A stretch of 64,000 nucleotides of DNA from Granulicella sp. WH15 (GCF_009914315.1 NZ_CP042596.1:3286001-3350000), one strand, 5' to 3'. Shown: positions 1-9,139, numbered from the stretch's first letter. The notes: generated from the letters alone by a model not told the origin. Translations and numbers: made by a program.

Positions 1-2154
1 TACTCCCTTTCGCTGGCCCCCTACTCCTTCCTCTGGCTGGAGCTGCAACCCGCCAGCGTCCGGCCACCCGAGGCCGCAATCTCCCCCGTCCTCGCAACCA
101 TGGAGGCCGAAGCCGCCGTCGGCGAAAATCAGGAGGCAGCACTCGACCTGCTAACCAAGGGCTGGTCCGGCCTCCTGGCCGGTCACGGACTGGCTCTCCT
201 CCAGACCACCCTCCCCACCTGGCTGCCGAAACAACGCTGGTTCGGAGCCAAGAGCCGGACGATCCACTCCGCGCGCGTGCTCGAGTGGGCCGAGCTACCC
301 GAGATGGTCGCGGCCAACACCGCCATCCTCCCCACCAACTCGATCCCCGCCGCCAGCACCATCCCCCCGGCTCTCTTCTATATAGAGATCGGCTACGCGG
401 ACTCGGCCACCGACACCTACCAAATCCCACTGGCCTTCTCCACCGGACCAGACGCCGCTGCCCTCATCGCCGAGCACCCACTGACGGTTCTGGCGACGCT
501 CACCACCCCCACCGGCCAAGCCGTACTCCACGACGCAACGACGCGAGAGGACCTGCGCCAAAGTCTGCTGACCTTGATCGAGCGCAACGCCCGGCTGACT
601 CTCGGAACACCCCAAACTGCGGCTTTAGAAGTAGCGGCGACACTCACCGCAGCCGCCAGCGGCCACACCGCAAATCAGGCTCTGGCAACCGGAGAAGCAG
701 CCGACCTGCTGCATCACCCCGAGCGCTCCGGGAGCGTCTCCCTGCGCCCGCACGAGCTATTCCCTGCCGCCGAAACCTCTCATCCATCACTTGAGGTTCC
801 CTCCGCAACCGCCGAAGAAACAATCTCTGTTCCGCTGTCCACCACCTCGACCGGCGTACCAGTTACCCCGGCTCCAATCACAGCCCAGCCGGGAGAAGCA
901 GCAGCCCCGCCACACTCTCCCGAACAGAACTCCGAGCCTCTTCCCCACGAGGCGCCAGTCCCCACCGGCACAATTGAGGCCCGTTTTTCCACAGCCTTTG
1001 CCTCAGCTCGGGGAGAACATCCTCTGCCATCTCGCACCGGCTCGGCAGAACAATCCAACACGTCCATTCTGTACGGCAAGCAACTGATTTTGAAGCTCTT
1101 CCGCCGCTTGCAGCCCGGAGAGAATCCCGACGTGGAGATAAGCCGCTTCCTCACCGAGACCGCCCACTTCCCGCGCATCGCCCCCTTCCTGGGCGAGATC
1201 ACCCTTACCCCGCAAGCCACTGAAAAGACAACAGTTGCAATGCTCCAGGGACTGGTCGAAAACGAAGGAGACGGCTGGCAGTGGTTTCTCGACCGGCTCG
1301 GCGAGTACTTTACCGCAATCTCCGGCCTGCCCGCACCGCCCAACATGCCCCCAGCCAGCTTCCTGAGCGATAGCACGCCGATCCGCGAGGTTCTCGAACA
1401 TGCAGGCCCGTCACTCGAAGCCGCCGCCCTGCTCGGCCGCCGCACCGCCGAGATGCACCTGGCGCTGGCCACTCCCACCGACGACCCCGCCTTCGCAGCC
1501 GAACCCATCACTCAGGAGTATCTGGACGCCGACTCCCTCCGCATCGACAGCCAGATCACCTCGGCCTTCGACCTTCTGAGAACGAAGCTCGCCGCCCTAC
1601 AGGAGCACATCGCCGACGACGACGCCCTGCTGCTCTCCCGCCGCATCGACCTGCTCTCCCGCGCCCACGCCATCGCCGCAGCAGCACTCTCCGGCCAGCG
1701 CATCCGCATCCACGGCGACTACCACCTGGGCCAGATTCTGCGGGCGCAGGACGACTTCGTCCTGCTCGACTTCGAGGGCGAACCCGCCCGTTCGCTGGCC
1801 GAGCGCCGCCAGAAGCAGTCTCCTTTGAAGGACGTCGCCGGAATGCTCCGGTCATTCTCCTACGCGGCCCACTCCGGACTCGATCAATACATCAGGGATA
1901 ACGATCTATCTCCCACAAACCAAAAGGAGATAACGATATGGACCAAGCTCTGGCAGAACTCCATTGCCGCCGAGTTCCTGAGAGGATACCGAGCGGCCAT
2001 CGCCGCCGACCCGGCACTGCTGCCGCCGCCCCAACAGGCGCAAACCATGCTGAACGCCTACCTGCTCGAAAAGGCGCTCTACGAGCTGCTCTACGAGCTG
2101 AATAACCGGCCCACGTGGCTGCACATCCCGCTCTCCGGCATCCTGGCTCTTTAG
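1..2154 (+). CDS. mak: Trehalose synthase/maltokinase fusion (3' part only)
   Basis: The gene enters from outside the window: the first 33 codons are open and read YSLSLAPYSFLWLELQ..., the usual C-terminal end of trehalose synthase (TreS, GH13, maltose-trehalose isomerase). The rest is a maltokinase domain that phosphorylates maltose with ATP to maltose 1-phosphate, the donor for GlgE glucan synthesis. Visible kinase signatures are LPKQRWFGAKSRTI near base 226, SNTSILYGKQLILKLFRRL near base 1050, and the catalytic HGDYHLGQIL (base 1711) followed by LLDFEGEPARS. TreS-Mak fusions are common in bacteria. Odd: about 120 residues rich in Pro, Ala, Ser and Glu (bases 640-1020) are inserted just before the ATP-binding strand, and look disordered. 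The gene ends 71 bp before the next. The assignment is secure; the TreS part is inferred from its tail only. Confidence 0.9.
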   Translation, partial: YSLSLAPYSFLWLELQPASVRPPEAAISPVLATMEAEAAVGENQEAALDLLTKGWSGLLAGHGLALLQTTLPTWLPKQRWFGAKSRTIHSARVLEWAELPEMVAANTAILPTNSIPAASTIPPALFYIEIGYADSATDTYQIPLAFSTGPDAAALIAEHPLTVLATLTTPTGQAVLHDATTREDLRQSLLTLIERNARLTLGTPQTAALEVAATLTAAASGHTANQALATGEAADLLHHPERSGSVSLRPHELFPAAETSHPSLEVPSATAEETISVPLSTTSTGVPVTPAPITAQPGEAAAPPHSPEQNSEPLPHEAPVPTGTIEARFSTAFASARGEHPLPSRTGSAEQSNTSILYGKQLILKLFRRLQPGENPDVEISRFLTETAHFPRIAPFLGEITLTPQATEKTTVAMLQGLVENEGDGWQWFLDRLGEYFTAISGLPAPPNMPPASFLSDSTPIREVLEHAGPSLEAAALLGRRTAEMHLALATPTDDPAFAAEPITQEYLDADSLRIDSQITSAFDLLRTKLAALQEHIADDDALLLSRRIDLLSRAHAIAAAALSGQRIRIHGDYHLGQILRAQDDFVLLDFEGEPARSLAERRQKQSPLKDVAGMLRSFSYAAHSGLDQYIRDNDLSPTNQKEITIWTKLWQNSIAAEFLRGYRAAIAADPALLPPPQQAQTMLNAYLLEKALYELLYELNNRPTWLHIPLSGILAL

Positions 2155-2225
2155 CAACGCACTGGCCGTTTCTCGATAGCAGTACACTGATCGCTCTGGT
2201 AAACAGGTTCTTGAGAAAGTAACAA

Positions 2226-3409
2226 ATGGCGACAGCAGATTCGATCCCCAACCTTACGCCCTCCGCCGCCCGCGCCGCCACCGGCCTGCTGGTGGTGCTC
2301 ACGGCCATGCCCTCCGAGCCGGTAGAGACGCTGCTCAGCAACCTGGCCGCGACCTTTCCCGCCGACCAGATGACCATCGCCACGCCCGACCCGCTGCTCG
2401 CCGAGCAGCACCCGGAGCTGCGCTTCCTGACCGTAAACCCGACCAACTCCACCTGGACCCTGACGGCGGCCGACTTCATCAACGCCCACCAACTGGCCCA
2501 GAAGAGCGAGGCCCGCGCCGTCCTGATCCTCGGCCCGGCAGCCGACACCCTCGCCCCAGCCGCCCTCCAAGCCCTCGCCGCCGCCGTCGATTCAGCCGAC
2601 CTGGCCATCCCCTGCTACGACCAGCCGCCCCGCGCCGGACTGGTCAACGCGGCGATCCTCTATCCCCTCACCCGGGCGCTCTTCGCCACCCGCGCCCGCT
2701 TCCCGCTGGCGCTCGACCTCGGCCTCTCCCTGCGGATGGCCGAGCGTTTAGCCGCTGCCGGACAGCGCTTCTCCACCCTCAGCCAAAGTGACGCCCTGCT
2801 CTGGCCCATCGACGAGGCCGCCGCCGCAGGCTTCACCATCCAGGAGATTGACGCCGGGCCGCGTACTCTGCCCCAGCCCACCGAGGCCGACCTGAACGCC
2901 GTCCTCGCGCTGGTGACCAGCTCGCTCTTCGCCGACATCGACGCCAAAGCCGCCTTCTGGCAGCGCGCCCGCCCCTGCCCCCTGCCCGTCACCCCATCCC
3001 GCAGGCTCCCGACAACGACGCCCCCGCCGACATAGCCCCCATGATCGAGGCCTTCCGCCTCGCCTACACCAACTTGCAGGAGATCTGGTCGCTGGTGCTG
3101 CCGCCAAACTCGCTCCTCGGCCTCAAGCGGCTCGCCGCCACCGACGGCCCCGCCTTCCGGATGCCCGAGAGCCTCTGGGCCCGCATCGTCTTCGACTTCC
3201 TCCTGGCCTACCGGCTGCGCACCATCAACCGAGGCCACCTGCTGGGCGCGCTCACTCCGCTCTACCTCGCCTGGGTGGCGAGCCACATCAACATCACCAC
3301 CACAGGCGTAAGCTCCGAAAACCACATCGAAGCCATCGCCAACGCCTTCGAAATGGACAAACCCTACCTGGTCTCCCGATGGCGCTGGCCAGACCGGTTT
3401 AACCCATAG
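2226..3409 (+). pseudogene. GT2-like glycosyltransferase split by a frameshift
   Basis: Two open frames (2226-3035 and about 2990-3409) together make one protein of about 390 residues. The first half has a nucleotide-sugar-transferase-like fold, with the segment DLAIPCYDQPP...LVNAAILYPLTRALF and a basic FPLALDLGLS stretch. These resemble the YPLTRAL/QPIGGDFG signatures of mannosylglycerate-synthase-like and glucosyl-phosphoglycerate-synthase-like enzymes. The second half (IEAFRLAYTNLQEIWSLVLPP...) is a helical C-terminal part with no start signal of its own. In the upstream frame the reading degenerates to Pro/Thr after PLPVTPSRRLP. The shift lies in a C-rich run near 2960-3000. It is either a real lesion or a sequencing error. 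Function is inferred from weak motif resemblance; a compatible-solute or glycan role would fit the trehalose/maltose neighbour. Confidence 0.55.
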
Positions 3410-3484
3410 AAACATAGAGATACGGAAATTATCGCAACCGCTGCATCCATAACACCGCTGCTGCCCGATTCAAGGAGTTTCCCC

Positions 3485-4309
3485 ATGCGAAACACGCTCG
3501 CTACCATGCTCCAGCCCGACCCATACCAGGCCGTATCCCAGCCGATCTACGTGGACAATACCTCGATCTGGCACCATATGTCCGACGCGCTGCACGACTC
3601 GCTCTACCGGGTTCTCTCGCTGCTGGTCGCGATTTTGCCCGGTATTCTGGCGTTTTTCGTGGCGCTCGCGGTTCTGACGGCCATCGGCATGGGTATCTCG
3701 GCGCTGCTGCGGCGCGGGCTGACAGCGGCCAAGTTCGACGAGCGGCTGGCGCGTAACCGCACCGCCGGAGTCACCGACTGGACCCCCTCCACCGCACCCA
3801 CCGAGATCGTCGCCCGCGGCGCGTTCTGGCTCTGCGTGCTGCTGGGACTGGTGATCGGGGTCTCCTCGTTCGACGCCTCGTTGGCGACCGGCTCTACGCT
3901 GCCCTTCTCGCTGCTGCCCTACCTTACCCACTCGGTTGGAGCTATCCTGCTGCTCTTTGCCGGGAATATTATTGCTCGTTTTCTGGCTCGGTCGGTGTTG
4001 ATCGGGGCGGTCAATGCACAGTTGCAGTATGCCCGGTTCCTGTCGCTGGGGGTGAAGTGGCTGGTGCTGGTTTTGACCGCTGCCATGATTCTTGACCATC
4101 TTCAGATTGGTGGGACTGTGGTGGAGTTGGCTTTTGGGATCTTGTTTGGGGGGATTGTGTTGACCTTGTCGCTGGCTGTTGGGCTTGGATCGCGTGAGCT
4201 GGTGAGCCGGTCGCTCGAGAGCCGGGTGGATCGGACGGCGGAACGGACGGTTGTGCCGCCTCCGGGAGCGCAGGGACATGCTCCCAGTGAGAGCATTCGG
4301 CATTTTTAA
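3485..4309 (+). CDS. MscS-like / conserved-TM-helix membrane protein
   Basis: A 274-residue inner-membrane protein with about five hydrophobic helices (roughly residues 40-72, 108-130, 145-170, 185-205 and 213-238). The last helix reads ELAFGILFGGIVLTLSLAVGLGSRE, the glycine-rich repeat typical of the 'conserved TM helix' family related to small mechanosensitive channels. The cytosolic beta domain of true MscS channels is missing, so the protein ends shortly after the pore-like helix with a short charged tail. The start is supported by AAGGAG 6-7 bases upstream of the ATG. A role in osmotic response is plausible beside trehalose genes but is not shown by the sequence. Confidence 0.7.
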   Translation: MRNTLATMLQPDPYQAVSQPIYVDNTSIWHHMSDALHDSLYRVLSLLVAILPGILAFFVALAVLTAIGMGISALLRRGLTAAKFDERLARNRTAGVTDWTPSTAPTEIVARGAFWLCVLLGLVIGVSSFDASLATGSTLPFSLLPYLTHSVGAILLLFAGNIIARFLARSVLIGAVNAQLQYARFLSLGVKWLVLVLTAAMILDHLQIGGTVVELAFGILFGGIVLTLSLAVGLGSRELVSRSLESRVDRTAERTVVPPPGAQGHAPSESIRHF

Positions 4310-4377
4310 GTAAGTGCCTTCCAGAAGTAAGGACCTTCCAAGCGGAATGGGTTAGGCCGGGAAAAGAAAGCATACCT

Positions 4378-4605
4378 CGGGGGCTAAAGCCCGCTTCTGT
4401 GGTGGCTTTGAATGTCCGGGCGACATTCCCCAGAAGCGAAGACAACAGTAGATGCAAAAACAAAAACAACGACAAGAACAAAAACAGAAGCAGATTCCTC
4501 CGCTTCGCTCCTGAATGACAACAAAAGAACAAGCAACGGCAAGAACAAAAAACAAGCAACGGCAAGAACGAAAAAACAGGCGGCCGGGAGAACAATGGCA
4601 ACGGT
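4378..4605. repeat. Dispersed-repeat-like intergenic spacer (palindrome plus A-rich units)
   Basis: The spacer between 4310 and 4710 has no gene. It holds a small palindrome, GGGCT-AA-AGCCC at 4381-4392, then a purine-rich stretch of AACA-type units. Inside that lies GATTCCTCCGCTTCGCTCC (about 4492-4511), and the unit ACAAGCAACGGCAAGAAC occurs twice, at 4529-4546 and 4552-4569. Such GGGCTAAAGCCC and GCTTCGCTCC words are known to me as dispersed intergenic sequences in Terriglobia genomes, but copy number cannot be tested here. Open frames across it are low-complexity and should not be called genes. Confidence 0.55.
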
Positions 4606-4710
4606 GTTCTAACGTCGGTTCCGGTTTGCTGGAAATTTCGTTACTGCACCAGTTACAACTGCATCTGAGTGGCGCTACAATCTGCGGCAAGGATTGCGGG
4701 AGGCACTGCC

Positions 4711-4911
4711 ATGCACCCAAACCTCGGACGCGATATTCCCCTTGTACTCGGCATCATTGCGCTCTCCATCGGCGTCTTCCGCGCGGCCACGGACCGCTGC
4801 ACCAATACGCTCGACGGAGAGAATCCGCAGTGGTTCTGCCGGGCGATGTTCTACTTCATCGGCACGGTACTGATCTGCTTTGGGATACTTGGCCATTACA
4901 GTCCCTACTAA
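4711..4911 (+). CDS. Small two-helix membrane protein
   Basis: A 66-residue protein starting at the ATG preceded by GGGAGG seven bases upstream; an upstream in-frame ATG at 4669 lacks a ribosome site. It has two hydrophobic segments (IPLVLGIIALSIGVF and MFYFIGTVLICFGILG) joined by a short loop with two cysteines and a DGENPQW turn. I do not recognise a family. It lies just after the repeat-like spacer and ends 12 bases before the convergent DoxX-like gene. Confidence 0.55.
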   Translation: MHPNLGRDIPLVLGIIALSIGVFRAATDRCTNTLDGENPQWFCRAMFYFIGTVLICFGILGHYSPY

Positions 4912-4922
4912 AGAGCCATGTG

Positions 4923-6275
4923 TTATCGCTCGTATCCCCACTCGTTAATCATGTGAAAGCCGCGCGTCAACAATGGGTAAGACGCTGGGGTCGGCACGCG
5001 GTGGAAGGTCAGCACCTTGCCGCCCGTGTTCAGCACCAGCACATCCGTCGCGGGCGTCTGCCACGTGTACTTCACCGCTCCGCCGCCACCGCGGCTGACC
5101 ATCCCCAGCGTGTGGGCGCTCTCGTTGTAGGTCAGGTACATCCGCCAGAGCATTCCGTCGGTCGAACGAGCCATGCCGCGCGTCAGGCTGTCGATGGAGA
5201 TCTCGTGCCAGGGAACGCCGCCTACGGTCTTCGGCATCTCCGAGCTGGCGTCGAGTGTCCACAGCCCGATAATCGGTGAGGGCCGCACTGAATCCGTATA
5301 GGCTCGGTAGCGGTCGCCGTCGTACTTGATGTAGCCCGCGATGGCGAAGACGAAGAAGGCGATCTCGATGGCCGCTGTCGCTACCTTGAAGCTGTGGCGC
5401 GAGGCGGGAGGCACCCAGACGCCGACCGGGTTCGACGGCTGGTGCAGGACGAAGAAGCTCCACAGCGGCTTGATGTCGGGCAGCATGACGAAGAGCGACA
5501 TCAGCAGCAGGTGGATGGCGTAGAGCTTTACCGGCACGTCGAAGAAGAGGTTGTAGAGCACCACGTTTGTCATGACGAAGGCGCTGATGATAGCCCCGGC
5601 CAAGGCTGTGCGGCGGAAGAGGATGAGCAGGCCGCCGATGATCTCCGCCGCGCCGCAGACGCGCTCGTACATGGGCACCAGACCCAGCATCGTCCACAGC
5701 AGGGTCATCGGAGAGGTCTGTCCCAGAGGCTCGTTCAGCACGGCCATGTTCGGCGGCTGCATCTGGATGGGGTAGAGCTTGTAGAAGCCGTACTGCAACA
5801 TGCCCATGCCGATATTGAGCCGGACCAGGAAGCGCAGCCACGCGTAGAGCGTCTGATAGTGCGGACGCCGCCAGTCGAGCACCGACCAGATGGCCGTGCC
5901 GACGACAGCGGTGCCGAGGAAGCTGGCGCTGAGCAGGTAGTTCAGCATGGTGTCGCCGCTGCCGTCCTTGTGCCAGACGGCGGCGATACCGGTGAGGTGA
6001 AACGCCCGGACGCCCCACCACTGCGTGAAGATGAGGAACGGAGTGTCCAGCACCCCGTGAATCCAGCGGTCGAGCGACGGGAAGGGCTGCAGGATCGTGA
6101 AGATCGTCACGTTGGTGTTGCAGAACATGTACAACACCAAGTAGATGAAGGCCAGGCGGAAGCCGATCTTCGCGGGCAGGGACCAGCGGTGCGTCTCGTC
6201 TGCACTGGAGACTGGGCTGGCGTCGGCGGACGGCGACTCGGCGTAGGGAACGGCGGGGGCGGTCGAACTGCTCAT
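4923..6275 (-). CDS. DoxX-like multi-pass membrane protein with C-terminal extension
   Basis: A 450-residue membrane protein. After a Ser/Ala-rich N-terminus it has roughly eight to nine hydrophobic helices, including IGFRLAFIYLVLYMF, NYLLSASFLGTAVVGTAIW, the amphipathic RFLVRLNIGMGMLQYGFYKLYP, and the glycine-rich GAAEIIGGLLILFRRTALAGAIISAFVMTN. The last two resemble the DoxX/SURF4 fold (a G(F/L)xKL(x)P-type turn and an E-x-x-G-G-L helix). The last 130 residues (after RPSPIIGLWTLDASSE) are soluble, probably extracytoplasmic, and do not belong to DoxX. Family assignment is by pattern only; the function is unknown. Confidence 0.65.
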   Translation of the reverse strand: MSSSTAPAVPYAESPSADASPVSSADETHRWSLPAKIGFRLAFIYLVLYMFCNTNVTIFTILQPFPSLDRWIHGVLDTPFLIFTQWWGVRAFHLTGIAAVWHKDGSGDTMLNYLLSASFLGTAVVGTAIWSVLDWRRPHYQTLYAWLRFLVRLNIGMGMLQYGFYKLYPIQMQPPNMAVLNEPLGQTSPMTLLWTMLGLVPMYERVCGAAEIIGGLLILFRRTALAGAIISAFVMTNVVLYNLFFDVPVKLYAIHLLLMSLFVMLPDIKPLWSFFVLHQPSNPVGVWVPPASRHSFKVATAAIEIAFFVFAIAGYIKYDGDRYRAYTDSVRPSPIIGLWTLDASSEMPKTVGGVPWHEISIDSLTRGMARSTDGMLWRMYLTYNESAHTLGMVSRGGGGAVKYTWQTPATDVLVLNTGGKVLTFHRVPTPASYPLLTRGFHMINEWGYER

Positions 6276-6617
6276 GCAAGATTACCTCTACAGGAGTGGG
6301 CTGCTGCCTTGTCTGCAATCTCTCTTCAGAACTGCCTGCGAATCATTTATTCAATTTTTGATGGGACGGGAGTGTGCCGGTAGTGTATCGCGACCCAGGT
6401 CTTCTGCGGCCTGAATCTTGTTTCAGAAACCGGGGTTTGGTTACCGCAGAAGGAATTCCCACACTGGGAATATGGGCCGGAAGCAACCTTTATTTTCCAA
6501 ATCCATCCAATCTAACTGCGTTAGTCTGTCCGAAGCCTGCCCTCAGCGAGGAAACGGTACACCGCAGTATCGAGTACAACCAGTGGAAGACACTGCAATA
6601 GATCGAGAGGGTTTTAA
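6276..6617. other. Intergenic region between divergent genes, no gene seen
   Basis: This 342-bp stretch separates the divergent DoxX-like gene and the Gly-rich protein gene, so it should hold both promoters. The only structure I see is a small inverted repeat ATTCCC-acact-GGGAAT (6455-6471), a possible operator. Short open frames here lack ribosome sites and recognisable content. Confidence 0.4.
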
Positions 6618-7094
6618 ATGCGTGGATTGAAGGTTTTACTCAGCGGCGCAGCGTTGCTCGCCTCCCTGGCCTACGCGCCATCGGCCAATGCGCAGATCGC
6701 CATCAGCATCGGTGGACCGCCGCCGGTATGCCCCTATGGGTACTATGACTATGCTCCCTACTCCTGCGCGCCGATGGGCTTCTACGGGCCGGGATACTTC
6801 TATAACGGCATCTTCCTCGGCGTCGGCCCCTGGTCCAACTGGGGCTACGGCCATGGCTGGGGCGGGCATCGCTTCGGCGGCCCGGGCGGCGGACGCTACT
6901 TCCCCCGTGGCGGGCGTGGATACGCGGGACGCCCCGGAGGCGCCTATCGTGGCGGCGGACGCGTCGGCGGTGGACGGCCGGTAGCTCGTGGCGGCTTTGG
7001 TGGCGGACGTCCCGGCGGCGGAGCCCATGTCGGCGGCGGACACCCCGGTGGCGGCGGGCACGCGGCTGGTGGCCACGGCGGCGGACACCGCTAG
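6618..7094 (+). CDS. Exported Gly/His/Arg-rich protein
   Basis: A 158-residue secreted protein. Residues 1-25 form a Sec signal peptide (LKVLLSGAALLASLAYAPSANA, cleavage after ANA). A Tyr/Pro/Cys-containing segment follows (PPPVCPYGYYDYAPYSCAPMGFYGPGYFYNGIF) with two Cys that could form a disulfide. From about residue 75 to the end it is almost entirely Gly, Arg and His (GGGHPGGGGHAAGGHGGGHR). Comparable exported Gly/His-rich proteins are frequent in acidobacteria, without a known job; the His-rich tail could bind metal. GAGAGG lies upstream of the ATG. A strong hairpin follows the stop codon. Confidence 0.75.
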   Translation: MRGLKVLLSGAALLASLAYAPSANAQIAISIGGPPPVCPYGYYDYAPYSCAPMGFYGPGYFYNGIFLGVGPWSNWGYGHGWGGHRFGGPGGGRYFPRGGRGYAGRPGGAYRGGGRVGGGRPVARGGFGGGRPGGGAHVGGGHPGGGGHAAGGHGGGHR

Positions 7095-7115
7095 ACTGGT
7101 CGATTCGGATGCAGG

Positions 7116-7152
7116 CGAGTTGAGCGGAGCTACATTGGCTCCGCTCAACTCG
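7116..7152 (+). terminator. Perfect 15-bp hairpin after the Gly-rich gene
   Basis: CGAGTTGAGCGGAGC (7116-7130), loop TACATTG, then its exact reverse complement (7138-7152), 21 bases after the stop codon. No proper U-tract follows (GTCTGCTT). It is placed as a transcription terminator; the rest of the spacer up to the tRNA shows no gene. Confidence 0.7.
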
Positions 7153-7402
7153 GTCTGCTTGGGTGCGAGACGCTCAGCCAACCGGCACAGAATCGCGCTG
7201 CCACAGATCGACGATGGGCCGGTGCATTATGGGGCCTATTCTTGTTGAAATCGGTCTGGGGAGGAGATCTCGAGGCCATGCACGCAAACGTCACAATCTC
7301 TGATATTCTTAGTGAGTCGGTAAGCCAGCCATCGCGCCGTATCCCGTGGCGTTGAAAATCATGGCCAGCACCCTTCCACCGGCATCCACTCACCAATCGG
7401 TT

Positions 7403-7479
<77 letters not shown>

Positions 7480-7649
7480 TTTCTAAAATCAATGACTTAT
7501 GTGGGTTTCCATCCTGGCCTGGATGCTAAGCCAGGGTACACGGCGGTAGGTATAACGCCGTACTGGCAGGCAAGCTGAATGATCGCCTGCGTGAGCGTAT
7601 CTTCGTCGTCCAGAGAACATCAAGGAGACGCATTACATCTGCTGCACAA

Positions 7650-8969
7650 TCAATGTGCGGTTCCAGGAAGACGATGACAGGCTACTACGTCGAAGTTATT
7701 AAGAGACGAAGCCATCGTGTTTACGCGCAGTAAGATCTCAAACTGGGTCTTGGGATCGTGAACATCGACACCATGCTCCTGAAGCACGCGAGAGATTGAA
7801 TCCATATCCGTGACCAGCCTGTAAGCCGCCCCCGTGGCTGCGGAGTTGGAGCCGGCCAGGATCAGAACGTGCCCTGTTTGATTCGGATTCGTGAGCAATC
7901 CAATAATCGCAAACGCCTGTCCTGTGCCCCACCCTGGGGTCGTGGGGACATAAACGGATGTTTCTCCGTGTTCGGCGTGTCGGTTATTAATAATTTCCTC
8001 GTGTCGCGCTGGGTCATACGTGAAGTAAAAATCGAGCCGGTCCTGAAAGAGGGCGACCCAGGGATCCGACACTGGGCTGCCGAGTAGTATGAAGTTATCT
8101 TCCGTTTTGAAATCCTGGGATTGAAGGGCTCTGGCGCGATATGTGTTAATCGGTCCCGACGGGAGCAAACTCCTGACACTGAGGGCAAAGTCGGCGTCAA
8201 TAATAGGAACGTTATACCCCTTGAAAAGCCGTGCTACAACGCTGGAAGGATGATCCAGTAGCTGTTGAGAGGGTACGTAATGATGATCTGCGTAGTCCGT
8301 GAGTGAAATCTCATTTCCCGTGATCCCTTGAAGAACAACGATATCGGGATCGCTAAACACAATCTTCAATTGCTTTCGACGCGGCAGCATAGCCGACCAT
8401 GGCAGACGGTCAGCCTTGGCTGACTGTATTCGATAGTGGTACACACTCATCAAAAGTCCCAACACCGCTAAAGCCAACGCTATCGGGAAGAGATGACGCC
8501 AGATGGATGGCCGTGTGACTGGTGGGTGAAGGATCTCCGTCGGCTCGGATGGCTGCGGAGGATAGGTCACTTCTGGTGAGGCAGCCTGCTCAATTAGCCC
8601 AATGACGTATGCTCCGGGAGGCAGGTCAAGACGGATGTTTGTTTCTACATCGTCATAGAAACGCTTCAGCCGCCTTCTGACGTCTGTCGCAGTGACACGC
8701 ACGATCGCATCCTCACCTGTATCGTAGGCAGGGTCACGACCGAACAACTGCATCCCGATCATGCGTTCCTTCAGCTCATCATGCTGGCCGGCCAGCGTCT
8801 TATCAAGGAGATGTTGTAGAAACTCACAACTTCTGCGACTTCTGCTGAACGCTTGACTTGTTACGATCTGATCAACATGATGCCGTACCTCGTTCGCGCG
8901 AGAAACGATCAAATCGGTCCGGAGCGTGAACGAATCTTGATTCCATGGTTCCGACTTTATCGGCTTCAC
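7650..8969 (-). CDS. Membrane-anchored winged-helix-type regulator of the TonB locus
   Basis: A 439-residue protein with a GTG start. Residues 25-125 match the N-terminal domain seen in many acidobacterial regulators: FLQHLLDKTLAGQHDELKERMIGMQLFGRDPAYDTGEDAIVRVTATDVRRRLKRFY, ending in LPPGAYVI. The arginine-rich helix suggests DNA binding. One membrane helix follows (LFPIALALAVLGLLMSVYHY, about residues 165-185). The remaining 250 residues are extracytoplasmic and lack the PD40 propeller repeats of the homologue at 47993. The gene is divergent from the TonB receptor at 9140 with a 170-bp spacer, so it probably senses a ligand outside and controls that receptor. The function is inferred from arrangement. 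Confidence 0.7.
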   Translation of the reverse strand: MKPIKSEPWNQDSFTLRTDLIVSRANEVRHHVDQIVTSQAFSRSRRSCEFLQHLLDKTLAGQHDELKERMIGMQLFGRDPAYDTGEDAIVRVTATDVRRRLKRFYDDVETNIRLDLPPGAYVIGLIEQAASPEVTYPPQPSEPTEILHPPVTRPSIWRHLFPIALALAVLGLLMSVYHYRIQSAKADRLPWSAMLPRRKQLKIVFSDPDIVVLQGITGNEISLTDYADHHYVPSQQLLDHPSSVVARLFKGYNVPIIDADFALSVRSLLPSGPINTYRARALQSQDFKTEDNFILLGSPVSDPWVALFQDRLDFYFTYDPARHEEIINNRHAEHGETSVYVPTTPGWGTGQAFAIIGLLTNPNQTGHVLILAGSNSAATGAAYRLVTDMDSISRVLQEHGVDVHDPKTQFEILLRVNTMASSLNNFDVVACHRLPGTAH

Positions 8970-9063
8970 ACAGTGAACATATCAAACCCGCAATTCATGA
9001 CTGTTAAAATCCCCGTTACGCAATAAATCGCTTATTTACAGAAACATGCCGAACCGTTAGGAA

Positions 9064-9080
9064 TCCGGTCTTAACTACCG
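9064..9080. promoter_or_regulatory. Candidate operator in the regulator/TonB spacer
   Basis: CCGGT-cttaact-ACCGG is a 5-bp inverted repeat in the 170-bp spacer between the divergent regulator (7650-8969) and receptor (9140). The position suits an operator, but the arms are short and chance is possible. A strong AAAGGAGG lies about 33 bases before the receptor ATG, too far to serve that start directly. Confidence 0.3.
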
Positions 9081-9139
9081 GCTTGATGTCTGACGTGTGT
9101 ACATAAAGGAGGAACGCTGATTTCACTGGCAGTCGGGAG

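Noticed and set aside
1892..3415. Long antisense frames across the trehalose/glycosyltransferase region
   Set aside because: High GC gives long open antisense frames; they lack starts with ribosome sites and have no domain content.
4011..4720. Minus-strand frames over the A-rich spacer (CFC/LFLF-rich peptides)
   Set aside because: They are low-complexity translations of the repeat-like spacer, without ribosome sites.
6374..6601. 75-codon frame upstream of the Gly-rich gene
   Set aside because: No ribosome site, no signal or family; lies in a promoter region.
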